A DNA stretch of 64,000 nt from MGOM01 sp035693825 (GTDB taxonomy: Bacteria; Chloroflexota; Anaerolineae; Anaerolineales; E44-bin32): the NCBI GenBank assembly GCA_035693825.1, contig DASSGB010000232.1, forward strand, positions 1-64,000, written 5' to 3'. Every line of letters begins with the position of its first letter. Positions within the stretch are counted from its first letter, which is position 1. A program made the translations under genes and the position numbers. Under the pieces are notes generated by a model, which was given only the letters and a program-made list of their open reading frames with translations, was not told the DNA's origin and ran no database searches. Shown here piece after piece: positions 1 through 8,088 of the stretch.

Positions 1-2515
1 GCCGGCGCATCTGCTTCTGGCGCTGGCCCGCCAGCCCGAGGGCGTCGTGCCGGCCATTTTGACGCGCCTGGCCGGCAGCCCGGATTTCCTGACGCAGGAG
101 CTGCAGCGCGAGTTGGAGTCGCGGCCGCGAGTCAGCGGCGCAACATCGCAGCCCGGCCTGTCGCGTGCGCTCAGCCAGGTGCTGGAAGCGGCCGAACACC
201 AGGCAGGGGCGATGAAGGACGAGTACGTCTCGACCGAACACCTGCTCCTGGCACTGGCCGCAGGCCCGGAGGCCGCTCGCCTGAAGAAAGTCGGCGTGAC
301 TCCGGAGGCCGTCCTGCAGAGTCTCAGCGCGATTCGAGGCTCGCAGCGTGTCGTCTCCGCCAACCCCGAAGACACCTACCAGGCGCTGGAGAAATACGGC
401 CGCGACCTGACACAGCTTGCCCGCCGCGGCAAGCTCGATCCGGTCATCGGCCGGGATGAGGAGATTCGCCGCGTGGTGCAGGTGCTGTCGCGGCGCACGA
501 AGAACAACCCGGCGCTCATCGGCGACCCGGGCGTGGGCAAGACGGCTATCGTCGAAGGGTTGGCGCAGCGCGTGGTCAACGGCGATGTGCCCGAGGGACT
601 CAAGAAGAAGCGCATCGTCCAGCTCGACCTGGGCGCCTTGGTGGCGGGCGCCAAATATCGGGGCGAGTTCGAAGAGCGCCTGAAGGCCGTCCTGAAGGAA
701 GTGACGGACGCCGCCGGCGACGTGGTGCTGTTCATCGACGAGATGCACACGGTCGTCGGGGCGGGCGCAGCCGAGGGCGCCATGGACGCCGGCAATATGC
801 TCAAGCCCATGCTGGCGCGGGGCGAGCTGCACATGATCGGCGCCACCACGCTGGATGAGTATCGAAAGCATGTCGAAAAAGACGCCGCTCTCGAGCGGCG
901 CTTCCAGCCGGTCTTCGTCGACGAGCCCAGCGTGGAAGACACCATCAGCATTCTGCGTGGCCTCAAGGAACGCTACGAGGTCCATCACGGCGTGCGCATC
1001 CAGGACGCGGCGGTCATCGCCGCCGCCAGCCTGTCGCATCGCTACATTTCGGACCGCCACCTCCCGGACAAGGCCATCGATCTGATCGACGAGGCCGGGG
1101 CGCGCCTGCGGACCGAGATCGACTCGAAACCGCAGGCCTTGGACGAGGTCGACCGCGCCATCCTGCAGCTCGAGATCGAACGCCAGGCTCTGAAGAAGGA
1201 AAAGGACAAGGCCTCCCGCGAGCGTCTTGAGAAGCTCGAGGCCGAGATTGCAGAACTTCGCGAGCAGTCGTCGCAGCTGCACGCGCGCTGGCAGATGGAA
1301 AAGGAAGCCATCGGCGAGCTCCGCCGCATCAAAGAAGACATCGACCGCACGCGGCAGTCGATCGAGCAGGCGGAGCGGCAGGCCGATCTGGAGGCCGCCG
1401 CCCGCCTGCGCTACGGAACGCTGCGCGACCTGGAGACGAAGCTGGGCGCGCAGGAGAAACGCCTGCGCGAGATCCAGACCAGCGGGGCGCTGCTCAAGGA
1501 AGAAGTCGACGCCGAAGATATCGCCCGGGTCGTCTCCCGCTGGACGGGCATTCCCGTGTCGAAGCTCCTCGAAGGTGAGATGGAAAAGCTTCTGCACATG
1601 GAAGCCAATTTGCACGCCCGGGTGGTCGGGCAAGACGAAGCGGTGCGGGCGGTGGCCAACGCCGTGCGGCGCTCGCGCTCGGGCTTGCAGGACCCGGACC
1701 GGCCGATCGGTTCGTTTCTGTTCCTGGGGCCGACCGGCGTCGGCAAGACGGAGCTGGCGCGGGCGCTGGCCGAGTTCCTGTTCGACGACGAACGGGCCAT
1801 CGTGCGCATCGACATGGGCGAGTACCAGGAGAAGCACACCGTCTCACGTTTGATCGGCGCCCCGCCCGGCTATGTCGGCTACGACGAGGGCGGCCAGCTC
1901 ACCGAATCGGTTCGCCGCCGCCCGTACAGCGTGGTCCTCTTCGACGAAATCGAGAAGGCCCATCCGGAAGTGTTCAACGTCCTCTTGCAGTTGCTGGACG
2001 ACGGGCGCCTGACCGATGGCCAGGGCCGCACCGTGGACTTCCGCAATTCGGTGGTCATCATGACCAGCAACCTCGGCTCCGAACTGTGGAGCGATCGCGA
2101 GCGATCGCAGAAGGCGGCCGAGGCCGAGGTGCGCGAGCTGCTGACGCGCCACTTCCGCCCCGAGTTCCTGAACCGGATCGACGAGGTGGTTGTCTTCCAG
2201 CGCCTGACCCAGGCCGACCTGGCCAAGATCGTCGACATCCAGCTGCGGCGCTCGGCCGACCGCATCGCCTCCGCCGGCCATAGCCTGGAGATCACCGACG
2301 CGGCGCGGGCCTATCTGGCCGAAACGGGCTACGATCCCGTTTACGGCGCTCGGCCCCTCAAGCGGCTGATCCAGCGCGAGATTCAGGATCCACTGGCGCT
2401 GAAACTGCTGGCGGGCGAGTTCCGCGCCGGCGATACGATCCGCGTCGATCGCGGGCCCGGGGGCCTGACGTTCTCCGCCGTCCGCGCCGAGGCAGTGGGG
2501 GAAGAGCAGAACTAA
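1..2515 (+). CDS. clpB: ClpB-type AAA+ disaggregase (5'-truncated by window edge)
   Basis: The frame is open to the window edge (codons from base 2), so about the first 60 residues lie upstream; the GTG at 47 is internal. Visible parts, in order: the end of the first Clp_N repeat, the second Clp_N repeat (EHLLLALAAGPE), AAA+ domain 1 with Walker A GDPGVGKT (about nt 520) and Walker B VVLFIDEMHT, a charged coiled-coil middle domain (nt 1150-1520), AAA+ domain 2 with Walker A GPTGVGKTE and GYVGYDEGG pore loop, and the C-terminal D2-small domain (ARPLKRLIQREIQDPLALKLL). The middle coiled coil separates ClpB from ClpA and ClpC. ClpB is a cytosolic hexamer that pulls proteins out of aggregates with DnaK/DnaJ/GrpE. 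No dnaK or grpE is in view. A palindromic terminator-like element follows at once. Confidence 0.97.
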   Translation, partial: PAHLLLALARQPEGVVPAILTRLAGSPDFLTQELQRELESRPRVSGATSQPGLSRALSQVLEAAEHQAGAMKDEYVSTEHLLLALAAGPEAARLKKVGVTPEAVLQSLSAIRGSQRVVSANPEDTYQALEKYGRDLTQLARRGKLDPVIGRDEEIRRVVQVLSRRTKNNPALIGDPGVGKTAIVEGLAQRVVNGDVPEGLKKKRIVQLDLGALVAGAKYRGEFEERLKAVLKEVTDAAGDVVLFIDEMHTVVGAGAAEGAMDAGNMLKPMLARGELHMIGATTLDEYRKHVEKDAALERRFQPVFVDEPSVEDTISILRGLKERYEVHHGVRIQDAAVIAAASLSHRYISDRHLPDKAIDLIDEAGARLRTEIDSKPQALDEVDRAILQLEIERQALKKEKDKASRERLEKLEAEIAELREQSSQLHARWQMEKEAIGELRRIKEDIDRTRQSIEQAERQADLEAAARLRYGTLRDLETKLGAQEKRLREIQTSGALLKEEVDAEDIARVVSRWTGIPVSKLLEGEMEKLLHMEANLHARVVGQDEAVRAVANAVRRSRSGLQDPDRPIGSFLFLGPTGVGKTELARALAEFLFDDERAIVRIDMGEYQEKHTVSRLIGAPPGYVGYDEGGQLTESVRRRPYSVVLFDEIEKAHPEVFNVLLQLLDDGRLTDGQGRTVDFRNSVVIMTSNLGSELWSDRERSQKAAEAEVRELLTRHFRPEFLNRIDEVVVFQRLTQADLAKIVDIQLRRSADRIASAGHSLEITDAARAYLAETGYDPVYGARPLKRLIQREIQDPLALKLLAGEFRAGDTIRVDRGPGGLTFSAVRAEAVGEEQN

Positions 2516-2520
2516 CGACG

Positions 2521-2548
2521 GTAGGGGCGGCTCGCGAGCCGCCCCTAC
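2521..2548. terminator. Perfect 28-bp GC palindrome after clpB
   Basis: The segment reads GTAGGGGCGGCTCG and then its exact reverse complement, with TCGGGAAGCTTTTC downstream. It could terminate clpB transcription. The same core (GGGGCGGCT/AGCCGCCCC) recurs at 40621-40650 with a slightly different loop, so this is probably a dispersed palindromic repeat that also acts as a terminator. Confidence 0.65.
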
Positions 2549-2589
2549 GGTCGGGAAGCTTTTCTGCGAGCCGCGACCCTCACCCTACC

Positions 2590-2700
2590 CTCCCCCTTGC
2601 AGGGAGAGGGATTCTTCCTCGCGCCCAGCATCCCGCCTATGCAGGGGAAGGGATTCTTCTCTCGCGCTCAGCGTCCCCCTTGCAGAGGGAGGGATTCCGC
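2590..2700. repeat. Three tandem copies of a short degenerate repeat
   Basis: Three units share TGCAGGGGAGGGATTC-like cores (at about 2600-2612, 2640-2656 and 2680-2697), separated by CGCGC(C/T)CAGC-type spacers. The units are about 42-45 nt long and diverged from each other. There is no convincing reading frame; the segment fills the gap between clpB and the convergent mgsA. Confidence 0.6.
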
Positions 2701-2701
2701 C

Positions 2702-3166
2702 TCACGCCCTCAAGGGGGGCCGGGCGATCAGCTGTTCGTGGTAGTCGATCTGGATCCTCTCGTACTCGCGAGTCATGAGCGGCGAGGAAATGAGAAAGTC
2801 GGCCGTGGCCCGGTTGCAGGCCGTGGGGATGTTGTACAGCACGGCGATGCGCAGCAGAGCCTTGACATCCGGATCATGCGGCATCGGCTCGAGCGGATCC
2901 CAGAAGAAGACCAGGAAATCGATGAGATTCTCCGCGATGCGCGCGCCGATCTGCTGGTCGCCTCCCAGCGGGCCGTGGATGAGGCGCTCGACGGGCTGGT
3001 CCAGCGCTCGCTGGAGCAGTTCACCTGTGGTTCCGGTGGCGAACAGGTTGTGCTGAGAGAGCGAACCCTGGTTGTAGCGCGCCCATTCGAGCAGATCACG
3101 TTTCCGATTGTCGTGCGCCACCAGAGCGACGTTCTTCCGTTCGCTCATGACGATGACCTTGTCCAT
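2702..3166 (-). CDS. mgsA: Methylglyoxal synthase
   Basis: 154 residues, the usual family length (E. coli MgsA is 152). MgsA turns dihydroxyacetone phosphate into methylglyoxal plus phosphate, a bypass that relieves sugar-phosphate stress. The sequence shows IALVAHD-like NVALVAHDNRK at the start, ATGTTG for phosphate binding, GPLGGDQQIGA with the catalytic Asp, and FFWDPLEPMPHDPDVKALLR with the second conserved His/Asp group. The ATG at 3166 is preceded by AGGAGG five bases upstream, which fixes the start. It is convergent with clpB and divergent from the membrane protein at 3246. Confidence 0.96.
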   Translation of the reverse strand: MDKVIVMSERKNVALVAHDNRKRDLLEWARYNQGSLSQHNLFATGTTGELLQRALDQPVERLIHGPLGGDQQIGARIAENLIDFLVFFWDPLEPMPHDPDVKALLRIAVLYNIPTACNRATADFLISSPLMTREYERIQIDYHEQLIARPPLRA

Positions 3167-3215
3167 CTGACCTCCTGAGCAGCCCCAAACGTCGCCGGGC
3201 CGGAGCGCGCCGGGC

Positions 3216-3221
3216 TACAAT
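3216..3221 (+). promoter_or_regulatory. Probable -10 box (TACAAT) for the 3246 gene
   Basis: TACAAT lies 24 nt before the ATG at 3246 in the mgsA divergent gap. I see no good -35 box. The implied leader is about 18 nt. Confidence 0.4.
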
Positions 3222-3245
3222 CATCGGCGGCAGGACGGCGGGCCG

Positions 3246-5633
3246 ATGCGCAGCGGACGTCCCAGCCTGTGGGGAATCGCCCTTCTTTCGTGCGCCAGCC
3301 TGGCGTATGAAGTCGGGCTGACACGCCTATACGCCATCCAGCAGTTTTACCACTTTGCCTTCCTGGTCGTCAGTCTGGCGGTGATGAGCCTGGCGGCCAG
3401 CGGTTTGCTGCTTTCTGTTCAGCGGCGCACGCCGCCGCTGGCGTGGATGGCCGCCGGATTCTCAGTGGCGGTGCTGGCTTCGTATCTCGTCCTCCAGCTT
3501 GCGCCGTTCGATTCGTACAGCATCGCCTGGGAACCGCGGCAGATCCTCATCCTTGCCCTCGACGTAGCTGCGGCGGGCGCACCGTTTCTGCTTTCGGGCT
3601 GGGTCACGGGCGCCTCGCTTGCGCAGTCGCCGGCTGAAGCGCGCCGGCCCTATGCCGCGAGCCTTCTCGGGGGTGCACTCGGGCCTCCACTGGCCCTGGT
3701 GGTGACGGACCTCGGCGGCGCCGAATCCGTGATCTTCATCTCGGTCGCATTGGGCCTGGCCGCAGCCTCAGCCCTGACGACTCGCCGCGAAGGGCGCGTT
3801 GTTCTATTGGCGCTCGCCGGCCTCGCGCTGGCGCCGCCGATCCGTATGCCCGCCTCCTGGCGGTTGCGGCTGTCACCTTACAAGCCATTGGCCATGGCGC
3901 GCCTGCTTCCCGATGCACGCCAGGCGGCGTCGACCTGGAGCGCCTTCGCGCGCCTCGACGTCGTCGAGAGCAGCGCCTTCCATATCTTCCCGGGCCTCAG
4001 CCTCAACGCGCGTGTCGAGCTGCCGCCTCAACACGCTGCCTTTCTCGACGGTGAGGGCCCGATGCCCCTGACGGCGATCGATGCCTCGGGCCCGCAGGCC
4101 TCGGAACTGGCGGCGGCCATGCCCTCGGGCCTTGGTTACGCTCTGCGCCCCGGCGCCTCTACTCTCGTTCTTCGACCTGGCGGCGGTCTCGAAGTCACCC
4201 TGGCCCTTGCCTCCGGCGCCACGAGCGTGACCGCCATCTACGACGAGCCTCTCATCTTCGAGGCGCTCTCAGGTCCCTTCCTGGGTTTCACTCGGAGTCT
4301 TGCAGTCGATCCCCGTGTGCAATGGATTGCCGGCCCGCAGCGGTCCGGCCTGGCTCGCCTGAGCGATGACTTCGACTTGATCGTCATCAGTCTCAGCGAT
4401 CCCTACCGCCCGATCCGCTCCGGTGCTTTCAGCTTGAATGAGGAATATGGATTGACCCTGCAGGCGCTGACCGAGGCTCTCCAGCACCTGAAGCCGGACG
4501 GCCTGCTCGTCCTGACGCGCTGGCTCGGGACGCCCCCCAGCGATGAAACCCGCGCCTGGGCCACCCTGGTGGCGGCGATGTCAACGCCTGGTGCGGAAGG
4601 CCCTGAAGACCGGATGCTGGCCTATCGGTCGATGCGCACCGCGACTCTGATCGCGAGTCCCCGTTCCTTCTCCCCGGCGGAGCTGGCCACGGTGCGCAGC
4701 TTGCTCGAGGCCAGCGGCTACGATCCCATCTACCTTCCGGACCTGCGTCCGGAGGAGCTCAATCGACACAATCAGCTCCCCGAGGATGTCTACCACACGC
4801 TCTTCACCGGCTGGATGCTCGATCCCGAGACGACCCTCTCCCGCGCCGAAATGGATGTGCGCCCGACGAGCGACGACCGCCCCTTCTACTTTCAGTTCTT
4901 CCGCTGGCGGCAGACGCCGGAGGTCCTGGCGCAGCTGGGGATGACGTGGCAACCATTTGGAGGAAGCGGGTTTCTTGTTCTCCTCCTCTTACTGGGAGTT
5001 GTCCTGATCCTGGCCTTAGGGCTCGTGCTATTGACCGCGCGCCTCGCGCCTCGAGGCGGGACCTCACGGCCGAGCCCCGGTCGTTCGATGCTGTACTTCG
5101 CCGCCGTCGGGCTGGGCTTCCTTGTGATCGAGGTAACGCTGATCCAGCAGCTCGTTCTGCTCCTGGATCGCCCGGGCCTATCTCTGGTGACGGTCTTGGG
5201 CGTCCTGCTTCTATCGTCGGGACTGGGGAGTCTGATCTCCCACCGCGTTCGACTCGTCCGGCTCCTGCCTTCGTTGGCGTTGTACGCCGCCATCCTGACA
5301 TGGGCCATTCCATGGCTCAGCCCAAGCGCTCTTGGCTGGCCCCTGCCGGCCAGGGTCGCCTTGTGCGCAGCCGTGCTTTTCCCACTGGGCGTCGGAATGG
5401 GAATCCCCTTCGCCGGCGGACTCCGTCTGCTGGAGCGGATCGGCCCGCCCCTCGTACCCTGGGCGTGGACTGCCAACGGCGCGGCCTCCGGCGTGGCCGG
5501 CCCGGTGGCCGCGTTGCTCGTGCTCAGTGCCGGATTCAAGACGACCCTGGTCGTTGGAGCCGCGATGTATCTGATCGCGTGGCTGGTAGCGCCGCGCCAT
5601 CGAGATGCGGGCTACCAGTCTTCGGGAATGTAA
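3246..5633 (+). CDS. Polytopic membrane protein with spermidine-synthase-like domain
   Basis: 795 residues. About six N-terminal membrane segments come first (residues 5-200), then a soluble Rossmann-like methyltransferase/spermidine-synthase-like domain (about residues 290-540, including LVLRPGGGLEVTLALASGA, FDLIVISLSDPYRP and YGLTLQALTEALQHLKPDGLLVL), then about six more membrane helices to the C-terminus. This layout matches the fused membrane spermidine-synthase-like proteins common in Chloroflexota and Deltaproteobacteria, whose substrates are unknown. The usual GGGDG(G) motif and its acidic partner are replaced (PGGGLEVT, then IYDEPLIFEA), so real polyamine synthesis is doubtful. The 3' end overlaps the convergent pcm gene by 22 nt. 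Confidence 0.85.
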   Translation: MRSGRPSLWGIALLSCASLAYEVGLTRLYAIQQFYHFAFLVVSLAVMSLAASGLLLSVQRRTPPLAWMAAGFSVAVLASYLVLQLAPFDSYSIAWEPRQILILALDVAAAGAPFLLSGWVTGASLAQSPAEARRPYAASLLGGALGPPLALVVTDLGGAESVIFISVALGLAAASALTTRREGRVVLLALAGLALAPPIRMPASWRLRLSPYKPLAMARLLPDARQAASTWSAFARLDVVESSAFHIFPGLSLNARVELPPQHAAFLDGEGPMPLTAIDASGPQASELAAAMPSGLGYALRPGASTLVLRPGGGLEVTLALASGATSVTAIYDEPLIFEALSGPFLGFTRSLAVDPRVQWIAGPQRSGLARLSDDFDLIVISLSDPYRPIRSGAFSLNEEYGLTLQALTEALQHLKPDGLLVLTRWLGTPPSDETRAWATLVAAMSTPGAEGPEDRMLAYRSMRTATLIASPRSFSPAELATVRSLLEASGYDPIYLPDLRPEELNRHNQLPEDVYHTLFTGWMLDPETTLSRAEMDVRPTSDDRPFYFQFFRWRQTPEVLAQLGMTWQPFGGSGFLVLLLLLGVVLILALGLVLLTARLAPRGGTSRPSPGRSMLYFAAVGLGFLVIEVTLIQQLVLLLDRPGLSLVTVLGVLLLSSGLGSLISHRVRLVRLLPSLALYAAILTWAIPWLSPSALGWPLPARVALCAAVLFPLGVGMGIPFAGGLRLLERIGPPLVPWAWTANGAASGVAGPVAALLVLSAGFKTTLVVGAAMYLIAWLVAPRHRDAGYQSSGM

Positions 5634-6427
5634 CCTGCCGGCTCCTCGTGCACCAGAGGCACGAACTGGACGCCCCCCAGGCTGGTCGACTGGAAGTCGT
5701 CGCCGGTGCGGCGGATCTTCCACAGCTCCTGATAGCCACCCGGCGGGCCGATCGGGATGACCAGCAGGCCCCCGTCGGCCAACTGCTCCAGCAGCGGCCT
5801 GGGGACATGATCGGGCGCGGCCGTCACGATGATGGCGGCATACGGAGCGTATTCCTCCCACCCGTTATAGCCGTCGGCGACGAGAACATCCACCTTATAC
5901 CCCAGCCGTGCCAGCCGCTCGCGAGCCGGTTCTCCCAACTCGGGAATGATTTCCACCGTGTAGACCTCGATCCCCAATTGAGCCAGGACGGCCGCCTGAT
6001 AACCGGAACCTGTCCCGACCTCGAGCACTCGATCGCCCGGGCTGACTTCAAGCTCCTGACTCATCAAGGCCACGATGTACGGCTGCGAGATCGTCTGTCC
6101 GTAGCCAATCGGGAGAGGATGGTTCTCGTAGGCCTGCCCCAGGAACTCCTCGAGCACGAACTCATGACGCGGGACCGAGCGCATGACGGCGATGACCGCT
6201 TCGTCGGTGATCCCCCAACCCACAATGCCTTCATCGACCATCGCCTGCCGCGCGGCGGCAAACCCCTCTTCCGCTTGGGGTGAGACGGCGCGCGGCTCCG
6301 AACGTGTGACCCGGAGGTACAGGCCCAGCAGAATCAGAAGGATGCCCCCGCTGGCCAGAAGGCGAAAACGCAGTGATGGCGGCCTTGCATCGCTCTGCGT
6401 GTCTGGCGAACCCGCCTTGTCGGTCAT
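5612..6427 (-). CDS. pcm: Protein-L-isoaspartate O-methyltransferase, membrane-anchored
   Basis: 271 residues, about 55 longer than standard Pcm (about 210). The extra N-terminus holds one membrane helix (LLASGGILLILLGLYL, about residues 28-43). The catalytic part has MVDEGIVGWGITDEAVIAVM, VPRHEFVLEEF, YGQTISQPYIVALM and the SAM-binding VLEVGTGSGYQAAVLAQL, then VTAAPDHVPRPLLEQL. Pcm methylates isoaspartyl residues in damaged proteins so they can be repaired. The anchor suggests it acts at the membrane or outside, on extracytoplasmic proteins; orientation is not decided by sequence. A TACAAT box lies upstream on the minus strand (about 6465-6470). Confidence 0.92.
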   Translation of the reverse strand: MTDKAGSPDTQSDARPPSLRFRLLASGGILLILLGLYLRVTRSEPRAVSPQAEEGFAAARQAMVDEGIVGWGITDEAVIAVMRSVPRHEFVLEEFLGQAYENHPLPIGYGQTISQPYIVALMSQELEVSPGDRVLEVGTGSGYQAAVLAQLGIEVYTVEIIPELGEPARERLARLGYKVDVLVADGYNGWEEYAPYAAIIVTAAPDHVPRPLLEQLADGGLLVIPIGPPGGYQELWKIRRTGDDFQSTSLGGVQFVPLVHEEPAGYIPEDW

Positions 6428-6481
6428 ATCCAGGACTCGTGAGCTTTAGGGCTCGATCCTCATCCCGATTGTACTTCCGGG

Positions 6482-6880
6482 TCAGGCAACGGCCTTGGCG
6501 CTCACCGAGACCGACGGCGGATGCTCGAGATGCTTCTTGACCGAGCACAGTTCGGCGGATCGAACCAATGCCGGAAGATACTTCTTGGGAAAGTCCTCGG
6601 GAACGAGGATCTCGATGTCCATGGCTTCGACCATTCCGGTCTGGCGGTTGCCGTGGACTCGCTGAACCAGCCGAACTCCCTGGGTGGGCAGGTTCTTCTT
6701 TCGAAGGTAGCTCAGCACGTAGGCGCCGGCGCAGGTGCCCATGGAGGCCAGAAAATGGGCGAACGGCGTGGGAGCCGCCCCTTCGCCTCCATCTTCCGGG
6801 GGCTGATCGGTGTGCACGCGAAAACCGGCGAACGCGGCGTCGACCTGCGCTCCCCCTTGAAAGGTGATCTCCAACTTCAT
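6482..6880 (-). CDS. OsmC family protein
   Basis: 132 residues, typical of the shorter OsmC/YhfA-type members. OsmC-like proteins are cytosolic dimers; many reduce organic hydroperoxides through two cysteines. Both are present: TCAGAYVLSYLRKKNL (about residue 50, on the long central helix) and AELCSVKKHLEHPP (about 112). GAAPTPFAHFLASMGTCAG matches the conserved start of that helix. GGAGGG sits close before the ATG. It is divergent from the DCC-family gene at 6945, another Cys-based protein. The exact substrate cannot be told; a role in osmotic stress is not shown. Confidence 0.88.
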   Translation of the reverse strand: MKLEITFQGGAQVDAAFAGFRVHTDQPPEDGGEGAAPTPFAHFLASMGTCAGAYVLSYLRKKNLPTQGVRLVQRVHGNRQTGMVEAMDIEILVPEDFPKKYLPALVRSAELCSVKKHLEHPPSVSVSAKAVA

Positions 6881-6944
6881 GAACCCTCCGAGGCGGACCC
6901 TGCTATCGATTAGGATTGGCCCGTCGCAAGTGTGAAGGAAGACA

Positions 6945-7358
6945 GTGTCCGCGTACGATCCGGTCGCCCTTCGAACACGAAACGCCCGGCGCGTGCTGTA
7001 CGACGGCGAGTGCGGTGTCTGCCTGCTTCTGGCCGCACAAGCCCGGAAGCGAGACGACCGGCAGCGGCTCGAACTCCTTCCTTATCAGACCCAGGCTACC
7101 GCCGACTTGCCGGCCAGGGTATCGAAGAACGACCTGGAATGTGCCCTGCACGTTGTCCTCGAGGATGGCAAGGTTGTGAGAGGGGCACAGGCGGTGTTCG
7201 CAGTTCTCGAGGCGCTGCCGGCTCCCTGGTCCTGGGCGGCGCGCATGGGATCCGCGCCGCCTGCATTGTGGTTGGCGGAGAAGCTCTATCCCCTGTTCGC
7301 GCGCCACCGCAGCCTCTGGTCGCGCTGGATGGGGATGCGCTCGGATCCCCGAGACTGA
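6945..7358 (+). CDS. DCC-family (DUF393) thiol-disulfide oxidoreductase-like protein
   Basis: 137 residues. The name-giving motif D-x-x-C-x-x-C is seen as YDGECGVC at about residues 19-26. The rest follows the family pattern: a middle segment with LELLPYQTQA, then VLEDGKVVRGAQAVFAVLEAL (the G-x-x-x-G-A-A/Q-A motif), and a Trp-rich C-terminal helix. The fold is thioredoxin-like; the substrate is unknown. It starts with GTG at 6945, with GAAGGAA about 6 nt upstream. The strong hairpin at 7382 follows. Confidence 0.85.
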   Translation: MSAYDPVALRTRNARRVLYDGECGVCLLLAAQARKRDDRQRLELLPYQTQATADLPARVSKNDLECALHVVLEDGKVVRGAQAVFAVLEALPAPWSWAARMGSAPPALWLAEKLYPLFARHRSLWSRWMGMRSDPRD

Positions 7359-7381
7359 ATGTCCCACCCGGCCACAAACAA

Positions 7382-7406
7382 ACCGGGCGGCCCAGGGCCG
7401 CCCGGT
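7382..7406. terminator. Bidirectional intrinsic terminator
   Basis: A 10-bp stem ACCGGGCGGC/GCCGCCCGGT with a 5-nt loop lies between the convergent DCC and FHA genes. On the minus strand the stem is followed by TTGTTTGTGG, so it serves the FHA transcript best; on the plus strand it is followed by CGATTTCG. Confidence 0.8.
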
Positions 7407-7431
7407 CGATTTCGCCGGAAGAACGTGACGA

Positions 7432-8016
7432 CTAGAAACCCAGAATCTGCAAGGGCGCGTACAGGATCTCCGGGTAGTAGAGGTCCATGAACCACAGGAA
7501 GCCTGCGCACGCGGCCAGGAGGATCAGACAGCCGCACCCGGCGAGGACCCAACGCCGGTTGCCGGCGCGCGCAGGGACTTCGCCGGCCGGCATCGGCGGT
7601 GCGGCCGCAGGCGGCATAGGAGTTGCCGGGCGCGGCGGAGGCGCGGTGGGCGGCGGGGAGGGCCGCGCCCCTCGCGCCACAGGGCCCATGACCGTGGCCG
7701 CGGCTTCCGGCGCCGTCGATTCGAACGTCAGGGTGACGTTCTCACCCATCCCGACCAGATCACCCGACATCAACACCCGGGGCGAAACCAGGCGGTCTCC
7801 ATTAACGAACGTCCCGTTCGTGGACCCCAGGTCCTCCAGTACCATCCCCCCGGGCGTGCGCGAGATCCGCGAGTGCTGGCGGCTGATCTCGGCGTCGCCC
7901 AGGACGATGTCGTTGGTGACGTCCCGGCCGAGCATGGTGACGTCCTTGGTCAGATCGAAAACCATCCCTGGGTTCGGGCCGGTGCGGACGATCAATCGGT
8001 GGGATGCGGGCGCCAT
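7432..8016 (-). CDS. FHA domain protein with C-terminal membrane anchor
   Basis: 194 residues. The N-terminal FHA domain (about residues 7-100) has MLGRDVTNDIVLGD, EISRQHSRI and LEDLGSTNGTFVNGDRL, the full set of phosphothreonine-binding motifs. A Pro/Ala-rich linker (about 115-150) leads to one membrane helix (WVLAGCGCLILLAACAGFLWF) and a short tail. FHA domains bind pThr partners of Ser/Thr kinases, so a membrane-tethered scaffold is likely; no kinase gene is in the window. The ATG is preceded by GAGGAGG. The next gene upstream on this strand is nfeD, but a separate promoter lies between them. Confidence 0.93.
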   Translation of the reverse strand: MAPASHRLIVRTGPNPGMVFDLTKDVTMLGRDVTNDIVLGDAEISRQHSRISRTPGGMVLEDLGSTNGTFVNGDRLVSPRVLMSGDLVGMGENVTLTFESTAPEAAATVMGPVARGARPSPPPTAPPPRPATPMPPAAAPPMPAGEVPARAGNRRWVLAGCGCLILLAACAGFLWFMDLYYPEILYAPLQILGF

Positions 8017-8048
8017 GGATAATCCTCCTCGTGCCGTCCTGAGAAGGT

Positions 8049-8077
8049 AGTGTACAAGCGCAGTCGAGCGCCGTCAA
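8049..8077 (-). promoter_or_regulatory. Sigma70-type promoter for the FHA gene
   Basis: On the minus strand: TTGACG, 17 nt, TACACT. The -10 ends about 30 nt before the ATG at 8016. Confidence 0.7.
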
Positions 8078-8088
8078 CCGGCGCAGCG

